Shown piece by piece: positions 1 to 12,844 of a stretch of DNA of 64,000 nucleotides. Origin of the DNA: Harmonia axyridis. Its lineage: Eukaryota; Arthropoda; Insecta; Coleoptera; Coccinellidae. The notes beneath the pieces are model-generated. The model searched no databases. It saw only the letters and a list, made by a program, of their open reading frames with translations, and was not told where the DNA came from. The position numbers and the translations under genes are program-made. Where the stretch lies: contig NC_059501.1 of the NCBI RefSeq assembly GCF_914767665.1, positions 6,202,501 to 6,266,500 on the forward strand, given 5' to 3'. Numbering within the stretch: the stretch's first letter is position 1; each line of letters begins with the position of its first letter.

Positions 1-2085
1 AAATGCACCAGGGATATACAAGGTGTGAAAGACTACTTGCTAAAATTTGTAAAAGAAAATTTGCAGAACATTCCCTATTTCTAGGAAATTTTTGGTGTAA
101 ATTTATTATCCTAGTATAAGTTGAAACTATGGATTTCTACTGTTCCCAAATAAAATAGATCCATTTTAGTTTTTTTTCTTTCAAGTGCTACATTCCTTTT
201 AATTCAATGGGAAGTATTTTGGACCAAAAACACCTATAACAAATAATTCCGCCATTTCCAAATTATCAATGACAATAAATCTGCTGAAAACAAACAGTAC
301 AGCAGTAAACGAAACTGCAATAAGAAACAGGGATTCCCATTAAAATCACAAAGTTGACCCCCGTCCCCCCAACAAAGGTGAAGTTAATAAAAGAGGTTTT
401 AGCAAAAGTAAACTTTCCAATGAAAACCATCAATCTTTCATTCGAAACATTTCTCCTTAACATGCTTTCTATCTGAGATTTTTAACTGATTCAACTCAAA
501 AAATCCACTCCTTTCACTAGAGATATAAAGCCATCGCGCCATTGTTGCACACCCTGTAGAAAACTCAAACGAAAGCACGCCTACACCAATAGCGAACACG
601 CATTATTCTATAAACACTCATCATCCGAAATAGCAGACCATAATATACGAAAAAAAAATAATAATACACAAGATCAACGAGCATCTTCGCTCAGTTGATT
701 AAGCCATCAACCGGCCATCGTATGGAAAACAAATTCGAAAGATGCGTTTCGAATTGAAATTGATGGACACATTTAACTCGATCATATGAACCGTAGCCCC
801 TGATCGCAATTATTGACAATACGATAACGACTGCATACAAGTGGTGCCAATTGAAAATAATGACCTGTTATTGACTTGTGAAACATTGTAAGGACGCTTG
901 TAATAATTTGCGGTTTCGAGGCGTCCGGCAGAGCCGCGCATGTGTGGTTGCCTTTAGGTCTCATACAAAATGAAGAACGGCACAATTCTTGCAATTAATC
1001 TCATAATTTTATTCTGTAGATGGAGATAGCTTTTTTTTACTGAAACTTTGGCAACATATGGAGTAAATGGTACTCCCAAAATTTGATAGCCAAATTAGAT
1101 GTATCAGCTGAAAGACTCGTCAGTGGGGTCAAACCTTTATGAATCGCAATAACAGAACTTTCGCATATCTAATCACCATTTAGAATTTTCCACCCCTGCT
1201 TATTTTAATCCTATTTAAAAACGGACGGCCCAAGATCAGCCCCCTGGGGTATCTCGTTGTTTATAACGGGCGTGCTACTGTCGAAATTAAACTACAATTA
1301 AGAGAGGAGGGGTCCCTCCTATATTGGAAAACGTAAATCTCAATTGAACTAACGCGCTGTTGCGACGTTTTCGATGGATTCCGATTAATTTATGACTTAA
1401 TTTGAATGGAATTGCTATGGGGGACGTTGTTATTAAACAACGGAGAATGTGATGGAGGATTATTTTCTCTGGGGATAGCCTGAAAGATGAAACGGTGCCG
1501 CTGGATGGATATGGCCTTGAATTGGACGATCTCAATTGGTCGTTAATTTTTTCCATTGAAATTTTAATGGTTTTGGTGGGAAATGAACAACAAAAGTCTA
1601 CAGTCTTCTTGAATGATACGTTTTTCACCATGTTTTGGATTAGTTGAATTTTTGACACAGAATACCATGCAACATGCAATGCTTGGAGCTAACCTAAACA
1701 AGCGTAATCACTGTTTATTTTCCTTACAGCTATAACTTTAAATTATTTCTCCATTTTGTGTTTTTTATTCCTTATTTCCTTCATTAAACTGTTACTTAAT
1801 TACTGAAATCAAAGTGAGAGAGATAAATTAATGATAAATTATAAGAAATCTTTATTTGATAATAGAACTGAGGGTATTTGACACGTACAATAAGAAAATA
1901 ATACAAAATTTACTGAATTTTAGAGCATTTGTAGCATAGTATGTTTATTTTTGAGATATTAGGGTGAAGTATTCCAGATTCCAAGCATTTAGTAACTATA
2001 TAACTAAAAAGAGTAATTATATAACTAGCACTTCACTAAGTTCCTGGTCTAATCAGTAAAAACAAATTTTTCTTAAAATTTCAAC
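1..2085. other. non-coding, no element recognised
   Basis: AT-rich unique sequence. Open frames at 266-463, 782-994 and 1287-1679 (all minus) show no family motif. A GC-richer patch at 900-975 may be conserved non-coding DNA. Confidence 0.4.
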
Positions 2086-2089
2086 TTTT

Positions 2090-2345
2090 CAACACCTTTT
2101 CTATAAAAATATTAGTCTTTGCTTTCGATATATGCTTCATCCTCAGCAATCACTTCCTCGTTTCTTTTTCTGAAGCATTTATTTTGAGGTCTTAAAGAAC
2201 CAATAATCGCAGGGAGTCGGATCAGGAGAATAAGCTGGGTGGTGAAGCTGTTGGAAGCGCAATTCGATCAATTTAACCATGATTTTCATCGATTTGTGGC
2301 AAGAATGAGCATTGTCTTGGAGATCTTATCAATTTATCGAACAAC
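2090..2345 (-). pseudogene. decayed mariner transposase C-terminus
   Basis: Read on the minus strand, the block gives DNAHSCHKSMKIMVKL, then ELRFQQLHHPAYSPDPTP, CDYWFF and, in another frame, NEEVIAEDEAYIESKD and YRKGVEKL. These match the irritans-type mariner catalytic region (HQDNAPCHKSMKTMAKLHEL ... YSPDLAPSDFFLF ... NEEVIAETEAYFEAKD). Only the last 80 or so residues remain, with stops and a frameshift. It is much older than the copy at 15.2-16.4 kb. Confidence 0.75.
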
Positions 2346-3160
2346 AACAAATGTAGCAACACCTTCAATATCTTGATCCAGACCTAAATTTGAAGATGCA
2401 TCTCTTGAAGTTTGGTGCTATATCTGTGCGCCAGACCTGGTATTTATCGAGTGACATGTTAGAAAATTCAAAACAATTGCTACATAATTTAGAAAGTAGG
2501 AATTACCTTTGACACCATTTTACATTTGAAATATCTACAGGTCACCTTGTCAAAGGAGTTGACAAATGTCATTGATTTAATCCGTAGATAAATCTAGTAT
2601 TGAAATATCATAAAATGTATTTCAAGGATCAATTCACTGGATTGCAGTAAACTTTGTAGTTCAGTGAAAGTATTCAGAAGAATGTGACTGAATTCCAGGA
2701 TTTGCTAGTCATAATCGAACCTTAGAGGGTGAATTTCCTTGGTATATTATTTTGAGCAAATATCTATGATCTTTAAAAATTTTATACTTAAGAATGAAAA
2801 ATAAAATGTTCGTGATGAAACAAGTACTGAAAATCTTAAAATTGAATGAAATATAATTATCATAACTGCTCTGTTATTACCTTGATGTTAAGAAGGAAGT
2901 GAACCCTGATACCTTATCCGTTTCTTGTGATATAGAGACGCCAATAATTGTTGTCGTTCTATTTTCATTCATCATTAGGTATTATCTGAAGCCGTCAACT
3001 TGTCACCATTATATATTCTGCTGAGTGCTGATAACGATGGTTTGCAGCTGTAAATGATGGGAGATGTTCGTCAGCTGCTTCAGCTCTTGTTGATGTTCCC
3101 CATTTTTGCTGATATTGTTTCTTTTTTGTCATGATAAAGGGGCAAGATAATCTTGTGGCA

Positions 3161-3406
3161 TTACATTTCAAATATGATTTCTGGCATATGATCGCCACGG
3201 CTGGCTCGGATGTAGTCCAATCTGGACGTCCAATTTTCGATGACTTTTTCCAACATTTGTGGCCGTATATCGGCAATAACACGGCGAATGTTGTCTTCCA
3301 AATGGTCAAGGGTTTGTGGCTTATCCGCATAGACCAATGACTTTATATAGCCCCACAGAAAGTAGTCTAGCGGTGTTAAATCACAAGATCTTGGAGGCCA
3401 ATTCAC
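3161..3406 (-). pseudogene. DD41D transposase core, part 2
   Basis: Encodes NWPPRSCDLTPLDYFLWG, followed by the family C-terminus (DNIRRVIADIRPQMLEKVIENW ending MPEIIFEM). This is the last third of the transposase, separated from part 1 by a frameshift. Confidence 0.85.
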
Positions 3407-3827
3407 AATTCCAATTAGGTGAAATTAGGCGGTCGCCAAACGTGTCTTTCAATAAATCCATTGTGGCACGAGCTGTGTGACATGTTGCGCCGTCTTGTTG
3501 GAACCACAGCTCCTGGACATCATGGTTGTTCAATTCAGGAATGAAAGAGTTAGTAATCATGGCTCTATACCGATCACCATTGACTGTAACGTTCTGGCCA
3601 TCATCGTTTTTGAAGAAGTACGGACCAATGATTCCACCAGCCCATAAAGCGCACCAAATAGTCAGTTTTTCAGGATGTAACGGTGTTTCGACATACACTT
3701 GAGGATTAGCTTCACTCCAAATGCGGCAGTTTTGTTTGTTGATGTTGTCATTCAACCCGAAGTGCGCTTCATCGCTAAACAAAATAAAATGGACGTAGTG
3801 CGCGATACGTATTCCGCACAGAACCAT
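3381..3827 (-). pseudogene. DD41D transposase core, part 1
   Basis: Contains SDEAHF, the NKQNCRIW segment, GGIIGPYFFKND, VTVNGDRYRAM and WFQQDGATCHTA. The frame is lost at the LISPNW point, where the sequence departs from LISRFGPANW of the better copy. The rest continues in the frame 3161-3406. Confidence 0.85.
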
Positions 3828-4534
3828 TATTTTCGAAATGAAATTGCACTATTTGCAAGCGTTGTTCGGGCGTGAGTCTATTCATGATGAATTGCCAAAC
3901 CAAACTGAGAATAAATCACTTGACAGCTGTTAAATCGGTCGCCATCTTGAACAGTAATGCCAACTCAAAGTTATATACCTCGAAAAAAACACCCGTTACA
4001 TACTAAATTTTTAGCAATATATGGTGGCACATGTCTATGCGTCAATATATATATATATCTGTTTCCGTTTCAAATCCTTATTTTGACACCATCTCTATAT
4101 TTCATTCCTTCCATTCATCTATCATACAACTTTACAACCAAAGGTCCTATAGTTTTACAGGTTTTACTATCACTGAAAGGTTTACTAGTTGAGAGATTAT
4201 AGTTGTTAATGTAAGTGTGTTTGGACAGGTTATTGCCTTTTTATGTGAGTCGTCGACTTTTTATTGATCATAATTGTGCTTCCCAAATTGTCGACTTCCG
4301 AATAATCGTGTTCAGATTCAAACCCGACATTTAACTATCTCAAGCTTTATTGTTCTTCAATTTAATGGCTTATCTTATTATTCGACTGTTACTGTTTCTG
4401 TTTAGATGGAGTTAATTTCAAAAACGAATTCGTTTAATATGATGAACAATAAATTGAGTATTCGATTGAAGTCTTCTCCATTTTTGGATTAGAATCAGTT
4501 GATTCTATTTTTTGTACTGCTATCTGCTTTTTCG

Positions 4535-4567
4535 TTCCTTTGGGTTTAGTCACTAAACCCAAAGGAA
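4535..4567. repeat. perfect inverted repeat, 16-bp arms
   Basis: Arm TTCCTTTGGGTTTAGT at 4535-4550, a single C at 4551, and the exact reverse complement at 4552-4567. It overlaps the next palindrome by two bases. Confidence 0.9.
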
Positions 4568-4610
4568 ATTCGCAGAAAAACACTAAACTTTAGTGTTTTT
4601 CTGCGAATTT
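4566..4610. repeat. perfect inverted repeat, 22-bp arms
   Basis: The arms 4566-4587 and 4589-4610 are exact reverse complements around a single C at 4588 (the centre reads CACTAAACTTTAGTG). It directly follows the palindrome at 4535-4567. Confidence 0.92.
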
Positions 4611-5315
4611 CGACATTTCCCTCAATAAATATGTAAGTTATTTTAAGAGTTTGAAAAAAGTTATTTATAAATAAATATTAAGAGTTTGAAAAAATTTATT
4701 TTCTTCGAAAACTTGAGATACTTAAAACAACATTGAACCCTATAGTAAGAAGGTTATAAATCGAAATAATCCTAACTACTGAAAAATAATAAGTTCATTA
4801 CGTGCATCAAAATGATTTTCAGTGAAGAAAACGAATGAATCAATAATAAAAACAAAAATCGATATATATGTATAGTACGAACTAAATATTGATAAATCAA
4901 CAAAATAGATGATATCTGTTATATATTTATGTTAGATCCGAGTGCTTTTACCCTTGGACATCATCGGGGTTCCCGGAAAAGGTTACTACGATTATTGAAG
5001 AGAAAAACAGCGATGTAAGAAAATAACACTCCAGGTAGTACAAAAATCAATAGAGTTGACGTCACAGAACATCTGCTAGGGGTACATTCAAAGTTTCACA
5101 TGATAGGAATAGGCCTTTGATTGGTCACGATTACTAACAACTACTTCAACGTAACGTAGCCAATGGACTAGGCGTAACTATGCTATATTTGTTGCTACAT
5201 GTACTCATGTAGCAGTTGATCAGACTATACAGTGCTGATACTAATTTATTGCTATAACGCATTGATCCTTCTAGCTAGAGATTAGAGAATGCCAATTATG
5301 AGTTTGAAAATCGAG

Positions 5316-5353
5316 AAATCAAGGAAACAATCTTAATATTGTTTCCTTGATTT
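5316..5353. repeat. perfect hairpin, 16-bp arms, 6-nt loop
   Basis: AAATCAAGGAAACAAT at 5316-5331 and its exact reverse complement at 5338-5353, with loop CTTAAT. No transposon signature flanks it. Confidence 0.85.
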
Positions 5354-8300
5354 TCAATTTTCAACTGAAATAATTTCAACTGTACGTATGAAAAAAATTT
5401 AACATGTCGAGTCGGCTTTGGAAAAAAAAGTAATTCAATGATTTGTCGTTTTGACGACATTTCAGATTTCAGGCCTCATGTAGGACAATAAAGAAGCGAA
5501 GGTGAAGACAGTCAAAGTTCATTCAGAACAGCTCAACAAAATTCGATAAATTTATCCACAAGAATTATGCTCAAGATGATATTATGTTTTCGCTGGATGC
5601 TGGGAGTCATTGCGCCCCATGACACTCAAAATTGGTTTAATGGTCACAACATACAATTTGCACTGAAGAACTTAAACCCCCAAATTTATCGAAGGCTGGG
5701 AGAATTGAAGATTTCTGGGCTACTTTTTCTAGAAACATACATGGGCAGCTGAAAACGAGCAACAATAAAGGGTTAAGACTGCGGATTTTTATTAAAATTC
5801 TGGGATTAATGTTTGAACATTCCAAGGCTTGCTTTGAGATGGTACCCAAAAGACTGAGTATTGCTGAAGACTGTACATTTAATTTAAAATAAGAATGTTG
5901 TTGTTTGTAAAACTTTCGATCAAACGTGAAAAATTGTCTTAAAACCAAAATTGTACGAAGAAATTTCTGCCGAAATTTGGGGACTAAATCACAATCCTGA
6001 CCGGCCTTTGGGGGCCGATAACTTACATTAACAGTCCATCGCGTCTCACACCGATAAATTACGTTGCTCATAGCGGGGCACTTCGAATTAATTATTTTTA
6101 ATATTTATAGAATCAGCCAGAGGGCGCGGGCGTCTAACTTGCCGCATATTTATACCTCCCAGATGCCCATGAATCAAGGAGGCACTTCTCCTCGACAGAA
6201 TTATGCCCTAACCTAGCCCCGTCCGGCTTTGTTGTCGGCTCGCCAGAGCCGACTTATAATGCCCCTCCGAAACCCACCCAGAACATAAATAAACGTCCAC
6301 TCTCTCTGTCAGGTGCACGCGGTGGGGGTGGAGGGGGGCAGCGCGTTCCGCAACTCTCGCCCACCACCCTCCGATCGTCGGTAAATCACGTGCATTATTG
6401 AACAATGGGGTGGACGGGCGGTCGCTATTGTTGCCATGGCGATTAGAATATGTCCCCCCCCCCACCCACTCTTGAAATTAAATTTCAGATTGGATGGGTT
6501 TTCGGTTTCCATGAGGATCACTCTCTCGTTAATCGGAAGGGTTTATCTGGTCAGGGGATAGATTGGGAGTGGGGGGAGGGTGGGGGTGTAGTTTCGATAT
6601 AATTGGAATTGCGGTAATGGCGATACGTGACTATATGGAAATTGCCTTGGCTTTGTGGTGAGTCACAGAGATTGAAATTGGGCGTTAATGAAGAATGATG
6701 CAAATGGTGCCCATTTGAATATTGCAGAACGTGCAAATATTCTGTCAGAAACGGTATAGGTGAGATTATGCAAAAATAGTCCACGATCCCAACTCTCTCA
6801 ACTATAGTCCAGCTAGGTCTATAATAATTCAGTATTATACTTATCGGCAAAATAAGGGGAAGCAATTCTTTTTTTGAATTGTAGCTTGATTCTTCAGAAA
6901 TATAACTATTGACATGCAGTCGAGAGTTACTCCGTTTTTTTATTATATACAGGGACGTGAAAAAAGTGATACTTACCGAAACCATTTAAAAAGCTATAAC
7001 TTCTCTTAAAATTAAGATATTCTAATTGATAGCATGAGGAAATGTTAAGAAAAAATGTGGCAACATCTGAGCAGTTGTAAAAATTTTTGAATGAAAGGCT
7101 TTTTTTTTTGTAACTGAGGACGGCATCGGAATATCACACCATTTTCAAATTTTTCAATGGCAAAATCAGAAAATAAACTATGTTTAAAGTGGTCTTATGT
7201 CATCAGTTCTTGCGCCAGTTGAATTTTGTACGGATGCCACCACAAATCTCCTTTCAAAATTCTTTATATTTCAAAAAGATTTAATTGTTGAAAACGACGT
7301 GGAACTGATAAATTCGGTTTTTTTACACAAATCAATATTATTTTGTTTGTCCTACTGTTGTTTCTACTTCCGTGTAAAAAAAATCACTATCGAATTTGCC
7401 TAAAATACTACGAATAGTCAAAAGATCAACTGAATAATGTCGTCCATGAATTCTTCATAATTTCTCCTAGTATCCACAAATGGGCACCAATTTTGATAAA
7501 ACGATTTAACAATGTTTAAACGTTATTGAAACGTCTATCTTTCCAATACATGGAATAATTTACATAACCGACGCAAATGACATAAGATATGTAAAAAATT
7601 ATACACAGTGTTACCAATATAACCATTTTGAATCGTATTATTTATTTTAAATTGCATCATTCCTATTGGAGACTACTTTACATACTATAATCTGATAAAT
7701 CCAGTTAAAGAGTGTATCCCTATATACTTCTCAAGCCAGTGTTATGAAATGAATTGTGTAGGAGCCTATATCAATATGAAATTTAATTTCGAAAATCTCA
7801 AAATTGGAAAAAATATATTCAACATATCGAATCCAGTTCTCCATGAGTTATGCATTTTTTCCAGTACCGTGTTGTTGTGGAAAATTCAGACAACAACACT
7901 CATGAAGTTCTCGAAACTTCTCCCAACTTCATCGAGCGAAGAAAAACTTTACTACGTTCAATAAGTCCCTGAAAAGTTTTTGTTAACTCCGAGGAAAATT
8001 CATTAAGAGGGTTAAATTAAAAGCTAGATGAATGCCGAGTCACGTATAAGGACTTGGGAAAGCCATTTCCGAAAAATTATGTCTTTCTGTTTTTCCTCCT
8101 ACTCAGCTCGGAGAAAAATGGAATTGGTGTTTTGACTGGATGTTATGGTGACGAGAAGAACTAAGTATTCCATTAGTCGATTATGTTTTATTAGAATTTT
8201 TCCTATTCGTCAAGAGCTGGAATGTCTTATATGCCTTGTCTACATCGGTTTTCTCATGACAATTCCTCCTCATTAGAAAATATGTATACTTAGTAGTTAT

Positions 8301-8959
8301 TCAGAAGCTGAATATTAAATTCTATGATTATATGGTTGCATTAATATACGCTTTTATTGCTATAATTTTATGTTGTTCTATTCGACTGTGAAAATGCAGA
8401 TCACATTTCTCTCCTTGAACGATTTCGAAGGTAATAAACCTCTAAAAATAAAGCAAAAGGAATTGTATAATGGTCAGTTTAATGCCAACACAGTTAACAC
8501 TAAAATAGCCTTTTCCGTCGACCTTGTTTTAACGAGTCTGTTAAATGGATACAACATTGATTGTTAGTGACCCCTGTTAACGACAAATTCAACTATTATT
8601 ACATGATTGCGATAGGAAACTATAATAAATGGAATTGTTTGATTCGAGATGTGTTTGGTTCGGTGAAACTTAATTGTTCTTTACCCTTATAACATTCCCA
8701 GAATACCTAATCTCCTGTAAAAACTTGTTTTACAATTGGAATCTCCCCAAACTTGGTATAGTTAGAATAACACTCCACTTAATAAATTCCAGGAAAAATT
8801 TGTCAGAACGAATTTTTTTCCAAAAATTCGTCAACGTTGTCACCTTCCTTAGCACTCCTCTTACCTTTCAATGCCTTTTTTGCTGAAAAAAAATAGTCTT
8901 TACCTTCATTGTAGCTAAATTTCCTTCACTGTAGAATTCTTTGGAGGTTTGCACAAAAC

Positions 8960-9910
8960 CCTATGACGAAGAATGATACAAGAGCACAGATGAAAACCTC
9001 AGCAAAAACTCTGTCTCTCCGTATAGGTTTAATGTTTGGTGTGTGTATTTTTTAATAAGCTGACATATTTGTATTGAAAAGTTTCTTCTTCCAAATTGAA
9101 TATTTTCCATCCTTCCTCCTCTACAAAAATTGACGACACAAATATTATAAACCAAACAACAAAAAAGAAAAGTACCAGCAAAGTATCCATTATATTGATA
9201 CAAAGTTAGCGACCCATTCTTAAAAAAAATCTGAAACTGAATGGATAGCTTGGAAACCACCACTAAATTTATAAAATGAACAACTATTCGCCAAAAGGTC
9301 AATGGTTTCTTCTACGCCACAGTCACATGGTAGACGTTCAATAGAATGCCATTTGAAGAGCATACTATTGCAACGACAATGACAGTTCTAAGACGATTTA
9401 AAGTACGTCGAATTTTCCTCGGAAGATTAAAACCTGAAACTTTCTCTGAGGAATCAACGATTAGACTTCTGTTGAAAACATTACAAGAACTCCATTCCGA
9501 ACGCCAAATTTCCTTGTCACTTTCATTAGATTGAAGGAAAGTTGTAATCCATAAAGGTTTGCGTGACTTTAATCTGGCAGTTTTAGTATCTGAGAGGTAA
9601 GATACAATTGGAAATAAATTCGGGTAGAAATGAAATTTATCCCAAGATTCTTCGACTGGAACCTGTGTACGAATATGAGGCGGAAGTATATGTTATAGCG
9701 CTGGTAACCAATGTAAAAGTGTAGATATAACAGTTCCACTGATAATTCTCATAGAAACGTTAAGCGGTGCATCCATTTTATAAGCACTATTGAACCAAAC
9801 AGATCAACAGTATTCAGCAGCAGAAAAACCCAAGGCCAAAGCTCCCGTACGAAGAGTGCTGGCATCAGCACCTCATAGAGAACCAGTTAATTTCTAAAGA
9901 ATATAATTCT
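8960..9910 (-). pseudogene. non-LTR retrotransposon (Jockey/CR1-type) reverse-transcriptase C-terminus
   Basis: On the minus strand between about 9900 and 9600 the frames read LRTGALALGFSAAEYC, VWFNSAYKMDAPLNVSMRIISG, then LPALSHILPPHIR. This matches the conserved block after the insect LINE RT domain (LRTAALALVYSTAEYCAPVW ... MRIVTG ... LPILSGIQPAELRR). Further on, near 9450-9330, NRLRT and a degraded cysteine segment resemble the LNRLRTGHGRC tail. Several stops and frameshifts are present. The family name is inferred from motif resemblance. Confidence 0.65.
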
Positions 9911-9955
9911 TCGACTTCGAGTGTGAAAATGTTATCGAGGGTATTATTATAAAGT

Positions 9956-10172
9956 AAGGAAAAAGAATATTGGACATGCCCTTAGGAGAAGTGATAACCG
10001 TAGACACGTGTTTCGGGCTTTTGGCCCTCATCAGTACGGTGTCAGATGAGCAACACTTGAAGGAAAACAACTGGACTCCGTTTGTTTGTTGTTTTCCTTC
10101 AAGTGTTGCTCATCTAACACGTGTCTACGGTTAGCATTTCTCCTGAGGGCATGTCCAATATTCTTTTTCCTT
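9956..10172. mobile_element. foldback element, 217 bp
   Basis: The outer arms (AAGGAAAAAGAATATTGG... from 9956 and its complement ending at 10172) and inner arms (AGATGAGCAACACTTG and complement) fold the whole segment into a near-complete hairpin. The left arm alone carries an extra segment with GTTTCGGGCTTTTGGCCCTC. No coding capacity. Confidence 0.8.
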
Positions 10173-11325
10173 GATTTTTCGACTTCAATGTCCTACGCAT
10201 ATTTTATAATGTTATAAAGTTTGTAATAAGCCATAACTTGAGGGGACGTAAAAATCTGTCATTTACCGTATTATCGACTACACCAGAAAGATCTACGTGC
10301 ACCTATCCCCCCTCCCCTTGCATCCTCCATCCCCCCAAAACCTACCCCGTAGTAGGGGGTGGGAATAAAATATAAGTTACGAGTTTTAATCTAGAGCCCT
10401 GCGAATGCGGGGTAAAGGCCAAACTGAGTCGTAAATATACTTTCGGTTGGCGTGTATTGCTACATATTTTCGTTAGCTAGATAGCGGAGGGTCCGAGGGG
10501 GTGAAGGGAGGGGGTTGCATCGAGGTTGCAGGGCGAACGTCCGGTTTGTTGGCTGGATCTGCTTCTCTCGTTTCCGCTTTGTTGTGAAATGAATGTGGAG
10601 AGATTCTGGAGGGACCTTGAGGAGAGATAGTTTATGTGAGCGATGGTAATATTGGTGGTCTTCATTGGAAGGGTACTTTTTTCGCTTAAATTTATTATTT
10701 CATTCAGTATAACATAGGATATTTCACCCTGTTGGACAAAATTATTGATAAAATCAGACCTAGAGATTTTCATTTCAAATAAAATGTGGATAACACTGGA
10801 AGACATTCATTTTGTCAAAATATCTTTCTTCATGAATGTCGATCTTTCGAATTTTGATCTCGAATGATGAGCTTTAACTTACTGGTGACGAATTCGAGGT
10901 TGAATTTAGGAATGCCCGGTTTTCCTGTTGGCCGTACAAAAAAAAATGAATCGGTCGAATATATAAGAACAAGATAAGCTTATTGGACAATGTGGTTATT
11001 ATTATGTATCAATTGTGACGTCTTCAACTTCATTCATGGGTTAAAAATCTCAGACTGACATTTGATTTGAATATGCTCCTTTATCCAGTCGTTCTAATTT
11101 TTCATTTGGAACATTTCTTTGTCATTGATTTTGACAAAAATTATCTTTTCTACCATCAAGGAGGAACCCTTATCCCAGGAAGAGGACCTCACAAACAGTA
11201 TCCATCTGCTTACGACACAATGGTTTGGTCCAGCATTAATCAACCATTTACAAGTAGGTATTTTTACAAAAGGTTTTATTATTGAAGTTGTTTGTGGATA
11301 CAAAAATAGCATTACAGTTTACTAG
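10173..11325. other. non-coding, possible regulatory island
   Basis: A C/G-rich block at 10290-10560 includes CCCCATCC-type runs and unique sequence. No family motif is found in the short frames, which overlap each other on both strands around 11070-11325. Confidence 0.35.
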
Positions 11326-11329
11326 ATTT

Positions 11330-12010
11330 AGATTCAGCTTGAGGGGAACTGCATTGCACCTCGACCTTTTGGTCTATTGTGCCTCCACAAGAGATGTTTT
11401 AGCCATTACAGAATTCTAAAGAACTCCAGTATCTAGAATGACTTCAAAGTGGTTACGCTCAGAGAAAAGTCTCTTATCCAAAGCATTTTGTAGAGTTGAC
11501 TGGATATGGCGAGGCTTTCCGTCACCAGGTGATCCGGGTTCTCTTCCTCCTTCCCGCATAATTTGCACTTGTAAGTTTCTGCTTGGCTTCATTCTCATGA
11601 GGTGCTTCCTGAGATGGCAAGGTCCTGTAGGTAATCCAGTGTAGTATATTCTTTCGAAGATCCAGATACTTTTTGGAACTTGCAGTATCAAATTTTCGAT
11701 GAAACTCTTAGGAATGATGCAATCTAGGAAGATGCCACCAAAGTGTTTCTCTTTCGGATTTTCTCCCTGAAAATCTTATAGCTACATTCACCTGTACTAC
11801 ATAAAGGTTCTGGACCGATGAAAGAAGTTAGTGCTCCTTTGCTGGCATGTGTATTGGCCTCTACATTCCTTCAATTCCCACAGACTAAATAGACTTTGTT
11901 ATTTTTGCATATTTCGTTTTCTTCGTCACTCCCATACCAGTTTAGAATCTATCATATGTAAGCTAAATGCTTTGATAGCAGCCTGACTACCACATAGTGA
12001 CATAGTGAAA
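11330..12010 (-). pseudogene. non-LTR retrotransposon RNase H and C-terminal region
   Basis: Minus-strand frames give SQAAIKAF and SKLVWE near 12000-11935 (RNase H SDSQAAIKAL ... SKLVWE). STNFFHRSRTF follows near 11860-11820. The open frame 11416-11691 contains GLPTGPCHLRKHLMRM, the LLTGHCHLRKHLHRMG signature that follows RNase H in Jockey-like elements. Stops and frameshifts show it is dead. The 3' tail (about 11330-11420) reappears in the copy at 12011-12195. Confidence 0.7.
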
Positions 12011-12195
12011 AAACCCTTTCAGATTAGATCAGATTTAATTAAGAAGGTTCCATTTCACTGTGACCTTATGGTCTATTGTGCCCAACATCAGAGCTATTCT
12101 CTCCATAACGTGATCTACAGCTAGCATTCCAGTTCCAAAGTTCTAATGGATTCCAGTATCTGGGAAGGCGTCAAGGAGGCTAATTCTCCACCCCT
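12011..12195 (-). mobile_element. 5'-truncated LINE 3' end
   Basis: Shares with the 3' end of the preceding LINE relic the tail around CTATTGTGCC (11372-11381 and 12073-12082) and the CCAGTATCT segment (11427-11435 and 12154-12162), in the same order and orientation. It is a 5'-truncated insertion lying immediately upstream (in minus orientation) of the longer copy. Confidence 0.6.
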
Positions 12196-12844
12196 ACCCT
12201 TCTTGACCATCTCCTTACCCTTAATGAAGGCGTAAAAATTATTTCCAAAGCTTACAAATCAAAACACCGAAACCAAATCGGCAAAACTAATATTATTACT
12301 AGCACCAACCAAGTCTCATCGCATGCCTCTCAGGCATAACAAACGAGGGTTGAATTTACGAGGCGCACTTCCACAATTTACAGTAAATAAATTTAATCTA
12401 AAGTGCACGGATTTGCAATTCAGTCGTACCTATTTAAAGACGGCCGATTGCACGCAACAATTACCGTCGGTATTTATACACATTATTTTTAACCGCCCCA
12501 TTCTGATTCCTAGCCGCGCACGGTTTTTACCCGCGTCCAACCAAACGGACGTAGATCTCGAGCGATAGTTAACGTACGACGGCCGAGTATTTCAACGCCG
12601 ATGTGCCGTAACTCAGACGTAAGTTAAAGTTTCGCAGGGGGGGCGAAGGGGGTTGGTAGATAATATCAGCCTGGAGGTTGGATTGAAGGATTTATGAGGC
12701 TGCAGAGGTTGGACGGCTCGGATGGGGCTTTTGTGCATTAATGAAATCGGAAGAAAATGAGACGTTTTCTCGTTGTTACGTTCATTTTTTATTTTGTTTT
12801 ATCACAGCACTTTCTATTTGCATAATGAGAATATATAACAGTAC
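12196..12844. other. unique GC-richer island, candidate cis-regulatory DNA
   Basis: The block 12340-12640 has balanced composition, TTTAATC and TAAATAAAT homeodomain-type cores and CG-rich stretches, and shows no transposon homology to the rest of the window. The frame 12323-12568 shows no family motif. Enhancer identity is inference only. Confidence 0.35.

Larger units (their letters stand above)
3142..3996 (-). mobile_element. DD41D (rosa-like) mariner, internally deleted and 3'-truncated
   Basis: The 5' terminal inverted repeat (ACGGGTGTTTTTTTTCGAGG read on minus) ends at 3996 next to TA. The other end stops at 3142, so the 3' repeat is lost. The minus strand encodes MNRLTPEQRLQIVQFHFEN and TYRALRPFY, then jumps directly to HFILFSDEAHF; the second helix-turn-helix and linker are missing. 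The catalytic core has SDEAHF, FQQDGATCH and, after a small frameshift near 3400, DLTPLDYFLWG. The Asp-Asp spacing measured in the undamaged copy at 19.4 kb is 41. The same internal deletion is present in that copy. Confidence 0.9.
3997..8950. other. non-coding stretch with palindromes, no gene recognised
   Basis: A TA microsatellite lies at about 4045-4060, twin palindromes at 4535-4610 and a hairpin at 5316-5353. The GC-rich block 6120-6480 contains long C runs and a GCCATGGCG core and may be regulatory. The short open frames here show no motif. Confidence 0.4.
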
